From NCBI GenBank assembly GCA_023667395.1, contig JAMPAC010000009.1, positions 16,510 to 80,509 on the forward strand: DNA of 64,000 nt, given 5' to 3'. Made by a program: the position numbers and the translations under genes. The notes under the pieces were generated by a model. It worked only from the letters and a program-made list of their open reading frames with translations, ran no database searches and had not been told where the DNA came from. Shown here in pieces: positions 18,470-27,684 of this stretch. Within the stretch, counting starts at the first letter, position 1. Every line of letters starts with the position of its first letter. The DNA comes from Blautia sp. GTDB lineage: Bacteria > Bacillota > Clostridia > Lachnospirales > Lachnospiraceae.

Positions 18470-18595
18470 TTACCCAATCCCGATACATTCCATGCAGATC
18501 ATCACAGCCTTTTTCCATATGACGGCAAACTGGTCTCCGGCGGCGCCAAGGCCGAAAAATATAATTCCAACTAACAGTCCCCATAACCATCCCAT
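18470..18595 (-). CDS. Small CXXC membrane protein, CD1871A-like
   Basis: 41 residues: one transmembrane helix (GLLVGIIFFGLGAAG) and the C-terminal CXXC motif in ICMECIGIG, the hallmark of the CD1871A-type small proteins that occur with membrane ferredoxins and thioredoxin-like lipoproteins. It lies 7 bases after the thioredoxin-like gene and 32 bases before the ferredoxin gene. It may relay electrons between them; no experimental function is known to me. Start ATG at 18595 is the only one in frame; the ribosome site is weak, so translation may be coupled to the upstream gene. Confidence 0.75.
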   Translation of the reverse strand: MGWLWGLLVGIIFFGLGAAGDQFAVIWKKAVMICMECIGIG

Positions 18596-18602
18596 CCGTC
18601 TG

Positions 18603-19157
18603 TTATTCCAGAAGCGCATTCACTTTTTCCTCCCATGCGGACTTTTCCATGGAGCCGACCACCGTGTCCAGTATCACGCCGTTCTCATCGATGAAAAACG
18701 TTGTCGGTACAGCGGACACATCCGTAAGAAGCGCGTAATACACGGATTCATTCAGGATCAGATGGGTGTAATCCGCTCCCGTCTGCTCGATCAGGCCTGA
18801 CGCATAATCCATGACTTTCTGGTCCGCGCCCTCCTGCACATCGCTGATGATGCCAATGATCTGAAAGTCTTCGGCGTCATATTCCCCGGCCAGTTCACCC
18901 AGCCCAGGCATTTCCCTGAGACAGGGATTGCAGTAGGTAGCCCACACATTTACCATGGTAAGCCTGGACTGCGAAAAAATATCGGAAGAAACTGTATTTC
19001 CTGCCATGTCCTGCGCTTCAAAGGTGATTGTGGCAGCAGGTTCCTCACTTTCCCGGGACGACGGCTCTACATCCGCCTGGACGGAACTGCTTTCCGCACT
19101 TTCCGTATCAACCGTCCGCCCGCAGCCGCATAATATCAATATGATGGCAGCGGACAA
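18603..19157 (-). CDS. TlpA/ResA-like thioredoxin-fold lipoprotein
   Basis: About 185 residues. Lipobox LILCGC gives a predicted lipidated Cys, then a Ser/Glu-rich linker and a thioredoxin-fold domain with the redox pair WATYCNPCLREMPG and cis-Pro VPTTFFIDENG. It likely acts outside the cell as thiol reductase, fed by the membrane ferredoxin downstream. The boundary given is the first canonical start codon (TTG 19157), but that leaves a signal peptide without positive charges. The better ribosome site, AGGAGG, is six bases before an in-frame ATA at 19178, which would add IGKKTGLL and give a normal signal peptide; see findings. Confidence 0.85.
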   Translation of the reverse strand: MSAAIILILCGCGRTVDTESAESSSVQADVEPSSRESEEPAATITFEAQDMAGNTVSSDIFSQSRLTMVNVWATYCNPCLREMPGLGELAGEYDAEDFQIIGIISDVQEGADQKVMDYASGLIEQTGADYTHLILNESVYYALLTDVSAVPTTFFIDENGVILDTVVGSMEKSAWEEKVNALLE

Positions 19158-19209
19158 CAGACCTGTTTTCTTTCCTATTATGACCCTCCTGCTTGAAATT
19201 AATATGATT

Positions 19210-20781
19210 TTATGCCTTATCCTGCCCTGAAATCTTTTTCATACATTTCCAATAATTCCTCTCCCGGACGGACTCCGCATTTTGAAGCTGCTTCTCGATC
19301 ACAGCCACATCCGCCATCCAGTCCGCCCTGACAGAGCCCAGGGTCAGGCAATGCCTCACTTCCTCCGTCTTTTCCTCCGGCTGGCCTGCATCTCGCATCT
19401 GTTCCAGCAGCCGCGCAGTTTCCCGCCCATAACATGCATTATGGAACATTCTCTCCTCCGCCAGGTAATCCAGTTCGATGACGCAGCTGCCCTTGACATC
19501 CGGCAGAAAGCAGACGTCTTCGGAAGACTCCGCCACATGCAGGTAATACAGCGAGGCTCTGTCTTTTCCTTCTTTTTTACGGATGATCCGCCCCAGGCGC
19601 TGGATCCTCTGACGCCTGGCTGAAGTCCCTGACAGAATGATGCCGATTGATGCATCCGGCACATCCACCCCCTCGTCGATGGCCTTGCAGGTAATCAGTA
19701 TACGGATATCTCCCGAACGGAAACGTTCCAGCGCATTCTTATTCGCCTGCGCCCCCAGCTTGGAATGATATCGGCCAATTCTGCCAGGATAATAACTCTG
19801 CAATAACCCATACAGCGCATCCGCCTGTTGGATACGTTCCCCAAATATCAGTATTTTATCACGGATACCCAGATACTGCACCAGGCTGCACGCACAATCG
19901 ATCCTCTCACGGGCCATGCAGACCAACCCTTTTCTCTTATAAGAAAGATTCATGTACTGACGGGCGGCATCCGCAATATTTTTGTTACTGTTTCCAGCAA
20001 GATTTTGCAGTAATTCAAAACGGCCGCCCTGATCTAAACTACGGAAAAACGGGTAAGCCGAAACCAACCTGCCATACAAGACAGTCAGCCGGTCGGAAAG
20101 TTCCTGATACTCTTCCCATTCGTCCTCCTGAAAAGAAATCCCAATGTGAAAAATATCATAGGGACACACGGTATTCTGTTCCGCAGCCGCCTCCGCCCCA
20201 TAATCGTAAATCCGGCATCCCAGCGCTGCGGCGAGTTCCTTTCCCGCCTGCCCGGAGGGCAATGTGGCGGAGATTCCCAGCGAATAAAAATGATCCTCAT
20301 ATGATTGGATATGCGGCAGGAATTCGAAAATCAGACTGTTCTGCCCGCTTATATAGTGATGGCATTCATCCGCAATGAGCAATACAGCCTTGCCTTCCCG
20401 AAGTTCGGACAAAATTTGGCGCGCAAGTTCATACCGCGCGGAATTGATCACATAAATCATATATCTGCAGTTGGATGCGTCTTTATACCCCGCGCCCCGC
20501 AGGCCGATCAGTTTTCCCGCTTCCTTTTCCACGTCCTGCTGTGCGTATTTTCTGTCGCAGAACTCCCTTAATGTCCGGTTCCACTGCCACATAAGGGTTG
20601 CCGTGGGAACTACGATTTTGACATGCAGTTCCGCTTCCGTCATCTGCCCCAGCCGGTCAGCTGCGCTCAGTGCAAGCCGAGTTTTCCCCGAACCGGTCAC
20701 CGCCTGCACAATTCCTCTTCCATGATTGGCAAACCACTTTTTCAGGCAGTCTTCCTGCCACTGATAAAGATCCTGTTCCAT
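19210..20781 (-). CDS. DEAD/DEAH-box superfamily II helicase (XPB/SSL2-like)
   Basis: 523 residues. Motif I TGSGKT (29-34), motif II DECHH (138-142), motif III GISATLPSG, and motif VI QRIQRLGRIIRKKEG are intact; helicase C-terminal domain follows. There is no nuclease or methylase domain. Start ATG at 20781 has AGGAG five bases upstream; an earlier ATG (20820) lacks a site. It is divergent from the coiled-coil protein and two ATPases at 21.0-24.2 kb, with the promoter region between. The context recalls the BrxD-BrxHI ATPase/helicase pair of type 2 BREX, but BREX core genes are absent nearby. Confidence 0.85.
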   Translation of the reverse strand: MEQDLYQWQEDCLKKWFANHGRGIVQAVTGSGKTRLALSAADRLGQMTEAELHVKIVVPTATLMWQWNRTLREFCDRKYAQQDVEKEAGKLIGLRGAGYKDASNCRYMIYVINSARYELARQILSELREGKAVLLIADECHHYISGQNSLIFEFLPHIQSYEDHFYSLGISATLPSGQAGKELAAALGCRIYDYGAEAAAEQNTVCPYDIFHIGISFQEDEWEEYQELSDRLTVLYGRLVSAYPFFRSLDQGGRFELLQNLAGNSNKNIADAARQYMNLSYKRKGLVCMARERIDCACSLVQYLGIRDKILIFGERIQQADALYGLLQSYYPGRIGRYHSKLGAQANKNALERFRSGDIRILITCKAIDEGVDVPDASIGIILSGTSARRQRIQRLGRIIRKKEGKDRASLYYLHVAESSEDVCFLPDVKGSCVIELDYLAEERMFHNACYGRETARLLEQMRDAGQPEEKTEEVRHCLTLGSVRADWMADVAVIEKQLQNAESVRERNYWKCMKKISGQDKA

Positions 20782-20932
20782 ATTCTCTCCTGCAAACCAC
20801 AGGGCAGACGCTTCGTTCATCAAATCCCCGAGTCAAATACCCCGCCGCAAACACGGCAGCTATTTCTTCGGGCACCTGGCTCTGCCCTTTGCGCACATTA
20901 TAGCAGATTATCTACTTTATTGAAACAAAATG

Positions 20933-20961
20933 TTGAAAAGCGGTTCTGATTCATATATACT
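20933..20961 (+). promoter_or_regulatory. Sigma-A promoter of the three-gene ATPase operon
   Basis: TTGAAA (20933-20938), 17-base spacer, TATACT (20956-20961), 57 bases before the first gene start. Confidence 0.75.
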
Positions 20962-21018
20962 TTTTATAGTTTTTAAAATCTTAAGCATATGCACGTAAAC
21001 GTGTGGATTGGAGAAAGA

Positions 21019-21786
21019 ATGAATTACGAAGATTTTTATCAGGAATTACAGCCCCATGAGAAAAACGTAAAGGACGGCCTGGCTTCCCTGCAAAAGCTTT
21101 TCAAGGCCGTGAACCGGGAAATGGCGGGAGGGGATGTCAAAAACCTTTCAAAAGACCTGGAATCCATGTCTGCTACCATCGCGGATATGACGGAAGCTGT
21201 CAATACCCTTAAGGCATCTACAGACAGTTTTGATGCCAGGAATTATTTTGAGGGAGGGGAATTTGCGGAACAGATGCTGGCGGCATGCGAGGAAAAGGGC
21301 GTGGATGTGCGCGGGGAATTCCCCGTTTATGAGATGTTCCCATACCGCGTCAGACTGGACCTGGAAAACCAGGATGTGTACATGGATCGGAAAAAGGTAC
21401 AATGCATGCGTCCCCGGAGTTTTGTGGACATCATTAAGAACGGCCAGGAGAAACTGAATAAAGCCCCTTTCAATGCGGTTGCTTTTGCCGGTGAACTCGC
21501 CGAGGCATATGATCTCGCCATTTTAAAACTGAAGAGACAGGATCAGTCGGATATTTATCTGACCAGTTTATACAAGATCCTGGCTCCCATGAGCCGTTTC
21601 CGGAAGGACTACGACCAGCAGAGTTTTGCCTTTGACCTGGCCAGGCTGTATATTTCCGGTATAGAAGAGACAAAGAACGGAAGACGCTTCCAGTTCGGGC
21701 CCAGCAGGGCAAACGGGAAAGCAATCCGCATTTTGGATAAGGATGGACAGGAACAGTTCCTTGCAACCATTCGCTTTTTTCAATAA
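21019..21786 (+). CDS. Unrecognised helical protein, first gene of the ATPase operon
   Basis: 255 residues. I do not recognise the family. The N-terminal 80 residues are predicted helical and coiled-coil (LQPHEKNVKDGLASLQKLFKAV ... DLESMSATIADMTEAVNTL, shown in part). The rest is a mixed domain with VYEMFPYRVRLDLEN, suggesting a small beta sheet, and KLNKAPFNAVAFAGELAEAYDLAIL helix. No membrane segment and no catalytic motif is visible. ATG at 21019 with GGAG upstream. Nineteen bases separate it from the first ATPase, so it is likely a structural or adaptor subunit. Confidence 0.7.
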   Translation: MNYEDFYQELQPHEKNVKDGLASLQKLFKAVNREMAGGDVKNLSKDLESMSATIADMTEAVNTLKASTDSFDARNYFEGGEFAEQMLAACEEKGVDVRGEFPVYEMFPYRVRLDLENQDVYMDRKKVQCMRPRSFVDIIKNGQEKLNKAPFNAVAFAGELAEAYDLAILKLKRQDQSDIYLTSLYKILAPMSRFRKDYDQQSFAFDLARLYISGIEETKNGRRFQFGPSRANGKAIRILDKDGQEQFLATIRFFQ

Positions 21787-21805
21787 GCGGTGAGGAGGAT
21801 AAACT

Positions 21806-23008
21806 ATGGCGGCTCAAATCAACGAAGTTTCCGATGTGCCAAAAAGCGGCGGCGTCTTTTCCACGCAGCTTACATGCGGAATCAGGTTTCTCACGGATTT
21901 CTGGCGGGAAAAGTACCTCCAGGAATATATTCGGAACGGCGGCAGTAAGATCAAATTTGTAACTGGACGGCAGGGAAGCGGCAAAACACATTTCCTGCGG
22001 CTGATGAAAGCGATTGCCGAGACAGAGAATTACAGGACGGTCCAGTTTTCGGCAAAGGATATCTGGGTACATGATTTCAAGGAAATCTATGTGGAAATCT
22101 TCCAGCAATGCGATATCATGAAATGCCTGGAGGCCGTAAGCCGTAAACTGATAGAGAATATGGGATTTGACTGCGGGGATATCCCGGAAGAGATGCGCTT
22201 TATCGATTATCTTTCCCAAAACGGATCCGGGGACGCACTGACCAAACGTGAGATCCGCTACCAACTCCGCAAACTTTTCCTGGACAATCCCATGATGGAC
22301 AATAACTTTGCCCTTGCCTGCAGTATGCTTACGGGAAGCATTCTGGGCTACCCCGTCCTGGAGGAACAGAACAGGGAACTGCTCCTTGCATGGCTGGAGG
22401 GCGACCGTTCCGTCAAATTGTCCCAGCTGCGCGCAATGGATTTCTACCCCAGCCGTATTACAAAGTACAATGCCAGACATATGCTGCGTTCCCTGGCGGA
22501 ACTCGTCCGCATGGGGGGATATTCCGGCCTGTTCATTACAATCGACGATATGGAAATCCTGATCAGCCGTTCCAGCCTGGAGCAGGTACATTACACTAAA
22601 ATGAAGAGGGAAGACACCTATGAAAGCATCAGGCAGCTGATCGATGATATTGACAGTATGAAACATATCATGTTCGTGTATGCCTTTGACCGCGAACTGC
22701 TGGATAACGAAAATGCCGGACTGAAATCCTACCAGGCGCTGTGGATGAGGATCCAGAATGAAATCGTGGGAGAACGTTTTAACCGTTTTGCCGATATGAT
22801 CGATATGGACAGGCTGGCCGCGCAGGAATATACGCCGGAAGTGATCGTTGCCATTTCTGAAAGCATTGCGGGCATCCAGAACAATGTCTCTGTCAGCCCT
22901 CTGGACCGTGAAACCGCCAGACAGCTTACGGAACGTGCACGCACGGGAGCAGTGGGAATCCCCCAGCTGATTCAGATTGCAATGCAGGAGGTGAATGCCG
23001 ATGTATGA
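21806..23008 (+). CDS. P-loop ATPase of the BREX-like cluster, first copy
   Basis: 400 residues. Walker A GRQGSGKTH (54-62), Walker B GLFITIDDMEIL (about 240), and a later sensor-like segment HIMFVYAFDREL. The arrangement is that of ORC/STAND-like AAA+ ATPases close to the BrxC/BrxD group, but I see less similarity than in the next gene. The start has GAGGAGG upstream. The stop codon overlaps the start of the next ATPase gene, so the two are translationally coupled and probably form a complex. Confidence 0.75.
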   Translation: MAAQINEVSDVPKSGGVFSTQLTCGIRFLTDFWREKYLQEYIRNGGSKIKFVTGRQGSGKTHFLRLMKAIAETENYRTVQFSAKDIWVHDFKEIYVEIFQQCDIMKCLEAVSRKLIENMGFDCGDIPEEMRFIDYLSQNGSGDALTKREIRYQLRKLFLDNPMMDNNFALACSMLTGSILGYPVLEEQNRELLLAWLEGDRSVKLSQLRAMDFYPSRITKYNARHMLRSLAELVRMGGYSGLFITIDDMEILISRSSLEQVHYTKMKREDTYESIRQLIDDIDSMKHIMFVYAFDRELLDNENAGLKSYQALWMRIQNEIVGERFNRFADMIDMDRLAAQEYTPEVIVAISESIAGIQNNVSVSPLDRETARQLTERARTGAVGIPQLIQIAMQEVNADV

Positions 23009-24191
23009 TATGGAAGCAAGACACATGATCGAAGCATTACGTTCAGGAGTCCCCTCCCGCGCCGTGGGACAATATTTCTCGGAAGCGCGCCCGAAGATCA
23101 TGAAAGAAATATCCGACCGGCTGGATCAGGTATGCGAACAGGGCAAATCCAGCGGTATGGTCATATGCGGAAAGTACGGAGAGGGAAAGACGCATCTGTT
23201 GAACACGGTGTTTAACCTTGCACACTCCAACAATATGGTGGTGTCCTACTTATCCCTAAGCAAGGAAACTCCCATGGACAAACTCTATCTGGTGTACCAG
23301 AAGCTGATGCAAAATACATATCTTCCCAAGCGCGAACAGCCCGGATTCATGTTTGAACTGGAACAGATTTCCGGCAACAGTCCCGTTGCGAATGAAATGC
23401 TCCTTTATGCCGCCAAGCATCTGGAAACGGATAAACTGTATTACCTCTTCCGATCTTACCTCAACACGGAAGACGCGGATGAGAAATTTTTGCTGCAGGC
23501 GGATCTGGAGGGCGATTTCATCGCAAACGCGCCGCTGAAAAAGATTTACAAACGTATCTTTAATCAGCCGGTAAAATATAATGTAAATTTCACCAAGACA
23601 AAACACTGCGGCGATTACATTACCTTTATGAGCCACCTTTTTACACAGCTTGGCTATCATGGATGGGTAATTCTGATTGACGAGACAGAACTGATGGGAC
23701 GCCTTGGGAAAAAGGCCCGCCTGAACGCATATCGCAATATGGCGCAGTTTCTTCTGCCGGATCGATGCCCGGAAACAACTTTCAGCATGTTTGCGCTCAG
23801 CGCATCCTATGTGGAAGATGTCATTGAGGGCAAGCATGAATATGAAAATCTGCAGGAAATCTATCCTGAGGAACCGGAACCTGCCAAAACAGTTCTGGAT
23901 CTGCTGGTAAGGGCTCCACAGCTTTTGCCTTTGACAAAGGATGAAATTAACGAAATACTATGCAAAATACAGGATTTCCATGGCAGGGCATATGGCTGGA
24001 CGCCTAATTTATCCTCCGCTTCCCTGGCGGCATCTACCCAGTCCGGTGGTTACCTGCTGCGCACCAAGATACGGGCGGCAATCGAATTTCTGGATCAGCT
24101 TTATCAATATGGAAAAGCCGGAAATACTACCATCAATGAACTTGGCGAGGAAACCTTCGAAGAAGATATACCTGTGATTGATGATCTGTAA
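23001..24191 (+). CDS. BREX-type ATP-binding protein (BrxC/BrxD domain, DUF2791-like)
   Basis: 396 residues. The N-terminus IEALRSGVPSRAV ... and Walker A CGKYGEGKTHLLN (57-68), followed by SYLSLSKETPMDKLYLVYQ, match the BrxC/BrxD (DUF2791) ATPase pattern; Walker B is GWVILIDETELM. BrxD of type 2 BREX phage defence carries such a domain. ATG at 23001 is nine bases after AGGAGG; an ATG six bases earlier is also possible. It overlaps the previous ATPase by 8 bases. No pglX, pglZ, brxA, brxB or brxL lies in the neighbourhood. Confidence 0.8.
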   Translation: MYDMEARHMIEALRSGVPSRAVGQYFSEARPKIMKEISDRLDQVCEQGKSSGMVICGKYGEGKTHLLNTVFNLAHSNNMVVSYLSLSKETPMDKLYLVYQKLMQNTYLPKREQPGFMFELEQISGNSPVANEMLLYAAKHLETDKLYYLFRSYLNTEDADEKFLLQADLEGDFIANAPLKKIYKRIFNQPVKYNVNFTKTKHCGDYITFMSHLFTQLGYHGWVILIDETELMGRLGKKARLNAYRNMAQFLLPDRCPETTFSMFALSASYVEDVIEGKHEYENLQEIYPEEPEPAKTVLDLLVRAPQLLPLTKDEINEILCKIQDFHGRAYGWTPNLSSASLAASTQSGGYLLRTKIRAAIEFLDQLYQYGKAGNTTINELGEETFEEDIPVIDDL

Positions 24192-24232
24192 GCAAAACGG
24201 GCTTTGCCTTTTCAACTTTTAGGCGCATAATA

Positions 24233-24262
24233 AAATCCCCGGTATTTCCACACCGGGGATTT
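24233..24262. terminator. Bidirectional terminator after the ATPase operon
   Basis: AAATCCCCGGT and ACCGGGGATTT form a perfect 11-base-pair stem between the convergent ATPase and hybrid-kinase genes. Confidence 0.85.
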
Positions 24263-24273
24263 CCATTCCTGTG

Positions 24274-27200
24274 TCATTTCACAAACCGACTTAGCACCTC
24301 CATAAATATCCCAATATCCAAAGGCTTCGCAATATGGGCATTCATGCCGTTCTTGATGGCCGCTTCCTTGTCTTCCTCCAGGGCGTTGGCCGTCATGGCG
24401 ATAATGGGCAGGTCTTTTACATCATCCCTGGGCAGGCTCCGGATGGTTCTGGTGGCCTCATAACCGTTCATAATGGGCATCTGTACGTCCATCAAGACCA
24501 CATCATAGTAATTTTCCTCAGACTTCCTCACCATATCCACCGCGTCCGTTCCGTCCGGCGCCGATTCCACCACAAAGCCGGATTCCGTCAATATGACCTC
24601 CGCAATCTCGCGGTTCAACTCGATATCCTCCACCAACAGGACACGCTTTCCACTGAAATCAGCCAGTGTCCACATGGAAGACTCCTCGCTTTTTTCCAAC
24701 AGATTATTCGCCGCAAGCAGCGCAGATTTCAGATCCGATAAGAACAGAGGTTTTGCGCAAAAGGCAGTGACCCCCGCTTTCTTGGCATCTTCCTCAATAT
24801 CGGTCCAGTCATATGCCGTCAGGATGATAATAGGCGCTTCGTCCCCCACTGCGGCGCGGATCTTCTTAGCAGTTTCCACCCCGCTCATCTCCGGCATCTG
24901 CCAATCGATAATATAAGTGTGATAGGAATCCCCTTCTTCATAAGCCCTCCGGGCGCGGTATGCCGCTTCCCTGCCGGAAGTAGTCCACTCGGAACGCATA
25001 CCGATATGTTTCAGCATCTTGCTTACACTGTCGCATACATTAAAGTCGTCATCCACCACCAGCGCGCGTAGTCCGCTAAGTTCCTTGATCTGTTCCGCAT
25101 TCTTTTCCACATCCTGCAGCTTCAGGCTTAATTCCACCGTAAAAGTAGTGCCCTTGCCCACTTCGCTTTCCACGGAAATAGTCCCATTCATCATCTCCAC
25201 GATATTTTTCGTGATGGCCATGCCAAGCCCTGTTCCTTCGATTCCGCTGCGGGTAGTGCTTGTCTCCCGCTCAAAGGGCTCAAAAACATGATCCACGAAA
25301 TCTTTTGACATACCGATCCCGTTATCCTTGATCACAAAGACATAATCCCCATATCCATGGCGGAACGTGGTTTTCTGTGTGATCCTGAAAGAAATGCTTC
25401 CTTTCGCAGGCGTATATTTAACGGCATTGCTCAACAGATTGATAAATACCTGGTTCATCTTCAGCGGATCCGCTATCACATCCTCGTTGGCAACCTCAAA
25501 GGTATCGATGAACAATTCCAGCTGTTTCGCCTTAACCTGGGGCTGTATGATATTGACCAGATTATGCATCAGTTCGGAAATATTGCATTCCTGCTCCTTG
25601 ATCTGCACCTTGCCGCTCTCGATCCTGCTCATATCCAGGATATCGTTGATCAGGCTGAGCAAGTGATTGCTGGACGAAAGTACTTTCTGCAGGCAGTCTT
25701 CTACCTGCTCTTTATTGTTAATATGGCTCACTGCAATGGTGGTAAAACCTATGATGGCATTCATGGGCGTGCGGATGTCATGGGACATATTGGAAAGGAA
25801 AGTAGTCTTTGCCGCATTGGCATGCTGCGCCTGCATCAGGGCATCCTGCAGGGCCTGGGTCTGTTCCCGCTGCTTCTGCACCTGCTCCGTGATCTCCTTT
25901 GACACCACCATGACCATGATATCGCCCGTGTCGTAATCCTGCGTCATGATGAATGTCTGCCTTACGCACATCTGCCGCTCGGAGGATGTCCTTTCCCAGA
26001 AATCCACATTTACCTCCGCAGTACCCCGTTCAAAGCATTTCTTCAGGTAATCCATGTTGACAACCCTGTCATATTCCTCCAGGGATTCCTTTAAAATAAA
26101 CTGCTTCCATCTCTCAAAACATTCCGAAGCCCTGCAGGGAGCGCTCAGACCCACTTTCTCCAGCATGGAAAAAGTCCTGCCATCCAGTTCGCGTACAATA
26201 TCCTCCTCGATCAGATCCTGAGTCAGGTTAAATTCAAAGGTACAGAAAGCGTTGGAGGTAATAGCGATCCGATACTGTCTCTCTTTCCTGTCCGCAAGGG
26301 ACATTTCCGCTTGGATGCGCAGTTCCTTTTCCTTGACCTCGGTGATATTCTGACGGATGAACATGACTTTGCTGGCCTTTCCGTCCTTTCTCTCCAGGCA
26401 GACTATGTTGATATGCTCCCATTCCTCCCTGTTTTGATTCATTACATGGCTTTCATAACGCAGGTCATTATGCTTATCCATAGCCTCGATAATGGAATCC
26501 TTATCAAGTATTTCCGTAAAATTCTGATGGTCTTCCTCCTCGATCAATTTATTACAAATATGATTTACCAGATCCTGATAATTGCCGTTGTCCGAAAAAC
26601 TGCTGTCTTCCGGCTTTGTCCCCGCCAGATACCGATAAGTACCATTCTCAAAATCAGCCATGGCAAAACGGGCAAACAGGATATTGACACCTTTGATAAT
26701 ATATCCCATCTCCTGATTTTCCTGCTCCAACAGCTTCTTTTCCCGTCTTGCATTCACAAGCATCAGTATGATATAGATCACAAACATGCAGATCAGCATG
26801 GCCTCCAGCCGGATTCCCACAAAATTCTCGGCTTTTATCATATTTTCCGTGACGCTCTTGGGGAATGTCTGTACCAGGACAAATTCATTTCCCTGAAGAT
26901 ATCTCACACAGATATTATCCGTTTTGCTGCCGGGAGCACAGATAAAAGCACCTTCACCGCCATTTTCAAACACAGCTTCTGTCTGCCTTGCGGTATCCGC
27001 ATCGATCATCTCCATCTCCAGAAGTGTATCGACGATCTTTCCCGCATGTCCTCTGGCATCGGAGCAGGCAAGGATCCGCCCATCCGGCATGCACAGATGT
27101 ACTGACGCAGCCTCACCGAAATAAGTGGTTTTCAGCATATCTTTCAGGTACTCTTCCGCAAGATATGCGCCCCGCAGTACCCCGATGATCTCACCTTTGT

Positions 27201-27663
27201 ATCGCACCGGAGCATAAAAGCACAACATGGTCTCATCATAAAATGCAGAATCAAAGACCACGGAAATTCCTGTCTCTCCCTGCATACCGCGCACATAATA
27301 ATCCCTCCCGGAAGCGTCGGATGTCCGTCCGTCTGAAATATGATTCATTCCTTTGACATCCGTAAACAAAAGGGCGTCAAATAGCAGGTTATCTTCCATC
27401 TCCTGCAGCGTTTGTCTGGATACCTCCGGTTCTGTAAGGCTTTTTCCCACAAAATACGCATATGTATCAATCAGATCCAGGGCATTATTCAACTTTTCAT
27501 TAATTTCATCAGCCATCTGACGCGCCGAATCTGACGCATAACTCTTATTCCGGTCTTCCATACGCTTTCTGTTCTGTGTGGTATACCATTGGAACAGGAT
27601 AATAATGGCTATTAAAAGCAATATGACATATATGATTTTCTGTAGTTGTTTTCTCTTTTCCAT
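24274..27663 (-). CDS. Large membrane hybrid histidine kinase with two receivers
   Basis: 1129 residues. TM1 (about 9-26), an extracellular Cache-type sensor, TM2 (about 285-305), PAS-like regions, HisKA with SNMSHDIRTPMNAIIG, HATPase_c (GTGLGMAIT), then two receivers that both keep the acidic pair and acceptor Asp (VVDDD/IIDWQMPEMSG and LVEDI/VLMDVQMPIMNG). No output domain. ATG start with GGAGG five bases upstream. It starts 21 bases after the CZB chemoreceptor gene, which suggests that the soluble receptor and the kinase share one pathway. The kinase and receiver domains resemble those of the two hybrid kinases at 1.8-8.2 kb. Confidence 0.9.
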   Translation of the reverse strand: MEKRKQLQKIIYVILLLIAIIILFQWYTTQNRKRMEDRNKSYASDSARQMADEINEKLNNALDLIDTYAYFVGKSLTEPEVSRQTLQEMEDNLLFDALLFTDVKGMNHISDGRTSDASGRDYYVRGMQGETGISVVFDSAFYDETMLCFYAPVRYKGEIIGVLRGAYLAEEYLKDMLKTTYFGEAASVHLCMPDGRILACSDARGHAGKIVDTLLEMEMIDADTARQTEAVFENGGEGAFICAPGSKTDNICVRYLQGNEFVLVQTFPKSVTENMIKAENFVGIRLEAMLICMFVIYIILMLVNARREKKLLEQENQEMGYIIKGVNILFARFAMADFENGTYRYLAGTKPEDSSFSDNGNYQDLVNHICNKLIEEEDHQNFTEILDKDSIIEAMDKHNDLRYESHVMNQNREEWEHINIVCLERKDGKASKVMFIRQNITEVKEKELRIQAEMSLADRKERQYRIAITSNAFCTFEFNLTQDLIEEDIVRELDGRTFSMLEKVGLSAPCRASECFERWKQFILKESLEEYDRVVNMDYLKKCFERGTAEVNVDFWERTSSERQMCVRQTFIMTQDYDTGDIMVMVVSKEITEQVQKQREQTQALQDALMQAQHANAAKTTFLSNMSHDIRTPMNAIIGFTTIAVSHINNKEQVEDCLQKVLSSSNHLLSLINDILDMSRIESGKVQIKEQECNISELMHNLVNIIQPQVKAKQLELFIDTFEVANEDVIADPLKMNQVFINLLSNAVKYTPAKGSISFRITQKTTFRHGYGDYVFVIKDNGIGMSKDFVDHVFEPFERETSTTRSGIEGTGLGMAITKNIVEMMNGTISVESEVGKGTTFTVELSLKLQDVEKNAEQIKELSGLRALVVDDDFNVCDSVSKMLKHIGMRSEWTTSGREAAYRARRAYEEGDSYHTYIIDWQMPEMSGVETAKKIRAAVGDEAPIIILTAYDWTDIEEDAKKAGVTAFCAKPLFLSDLKSALLAANNLLEKSEESSMWTLADFSGKRVLLVEDIELNREIAEVILTESGFVVESAPDGTDAVDMVRKSEENYYDVVLMDVQMPIMNGYEATRTIRSLPRDDVKDLPIIAMTANALEEDKEAAIKNGMNAHIAKPLDIGIFMEVLSRFVK

Positions 27664-27684
27664 ACCGGCCTCCGTACCATATGT

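Noticed and set aside
19210-24191. Complete BREX locus
   Set aside because: PglX, PglZ, BrxA, BrxB and BrxL are all absent in the flanks.
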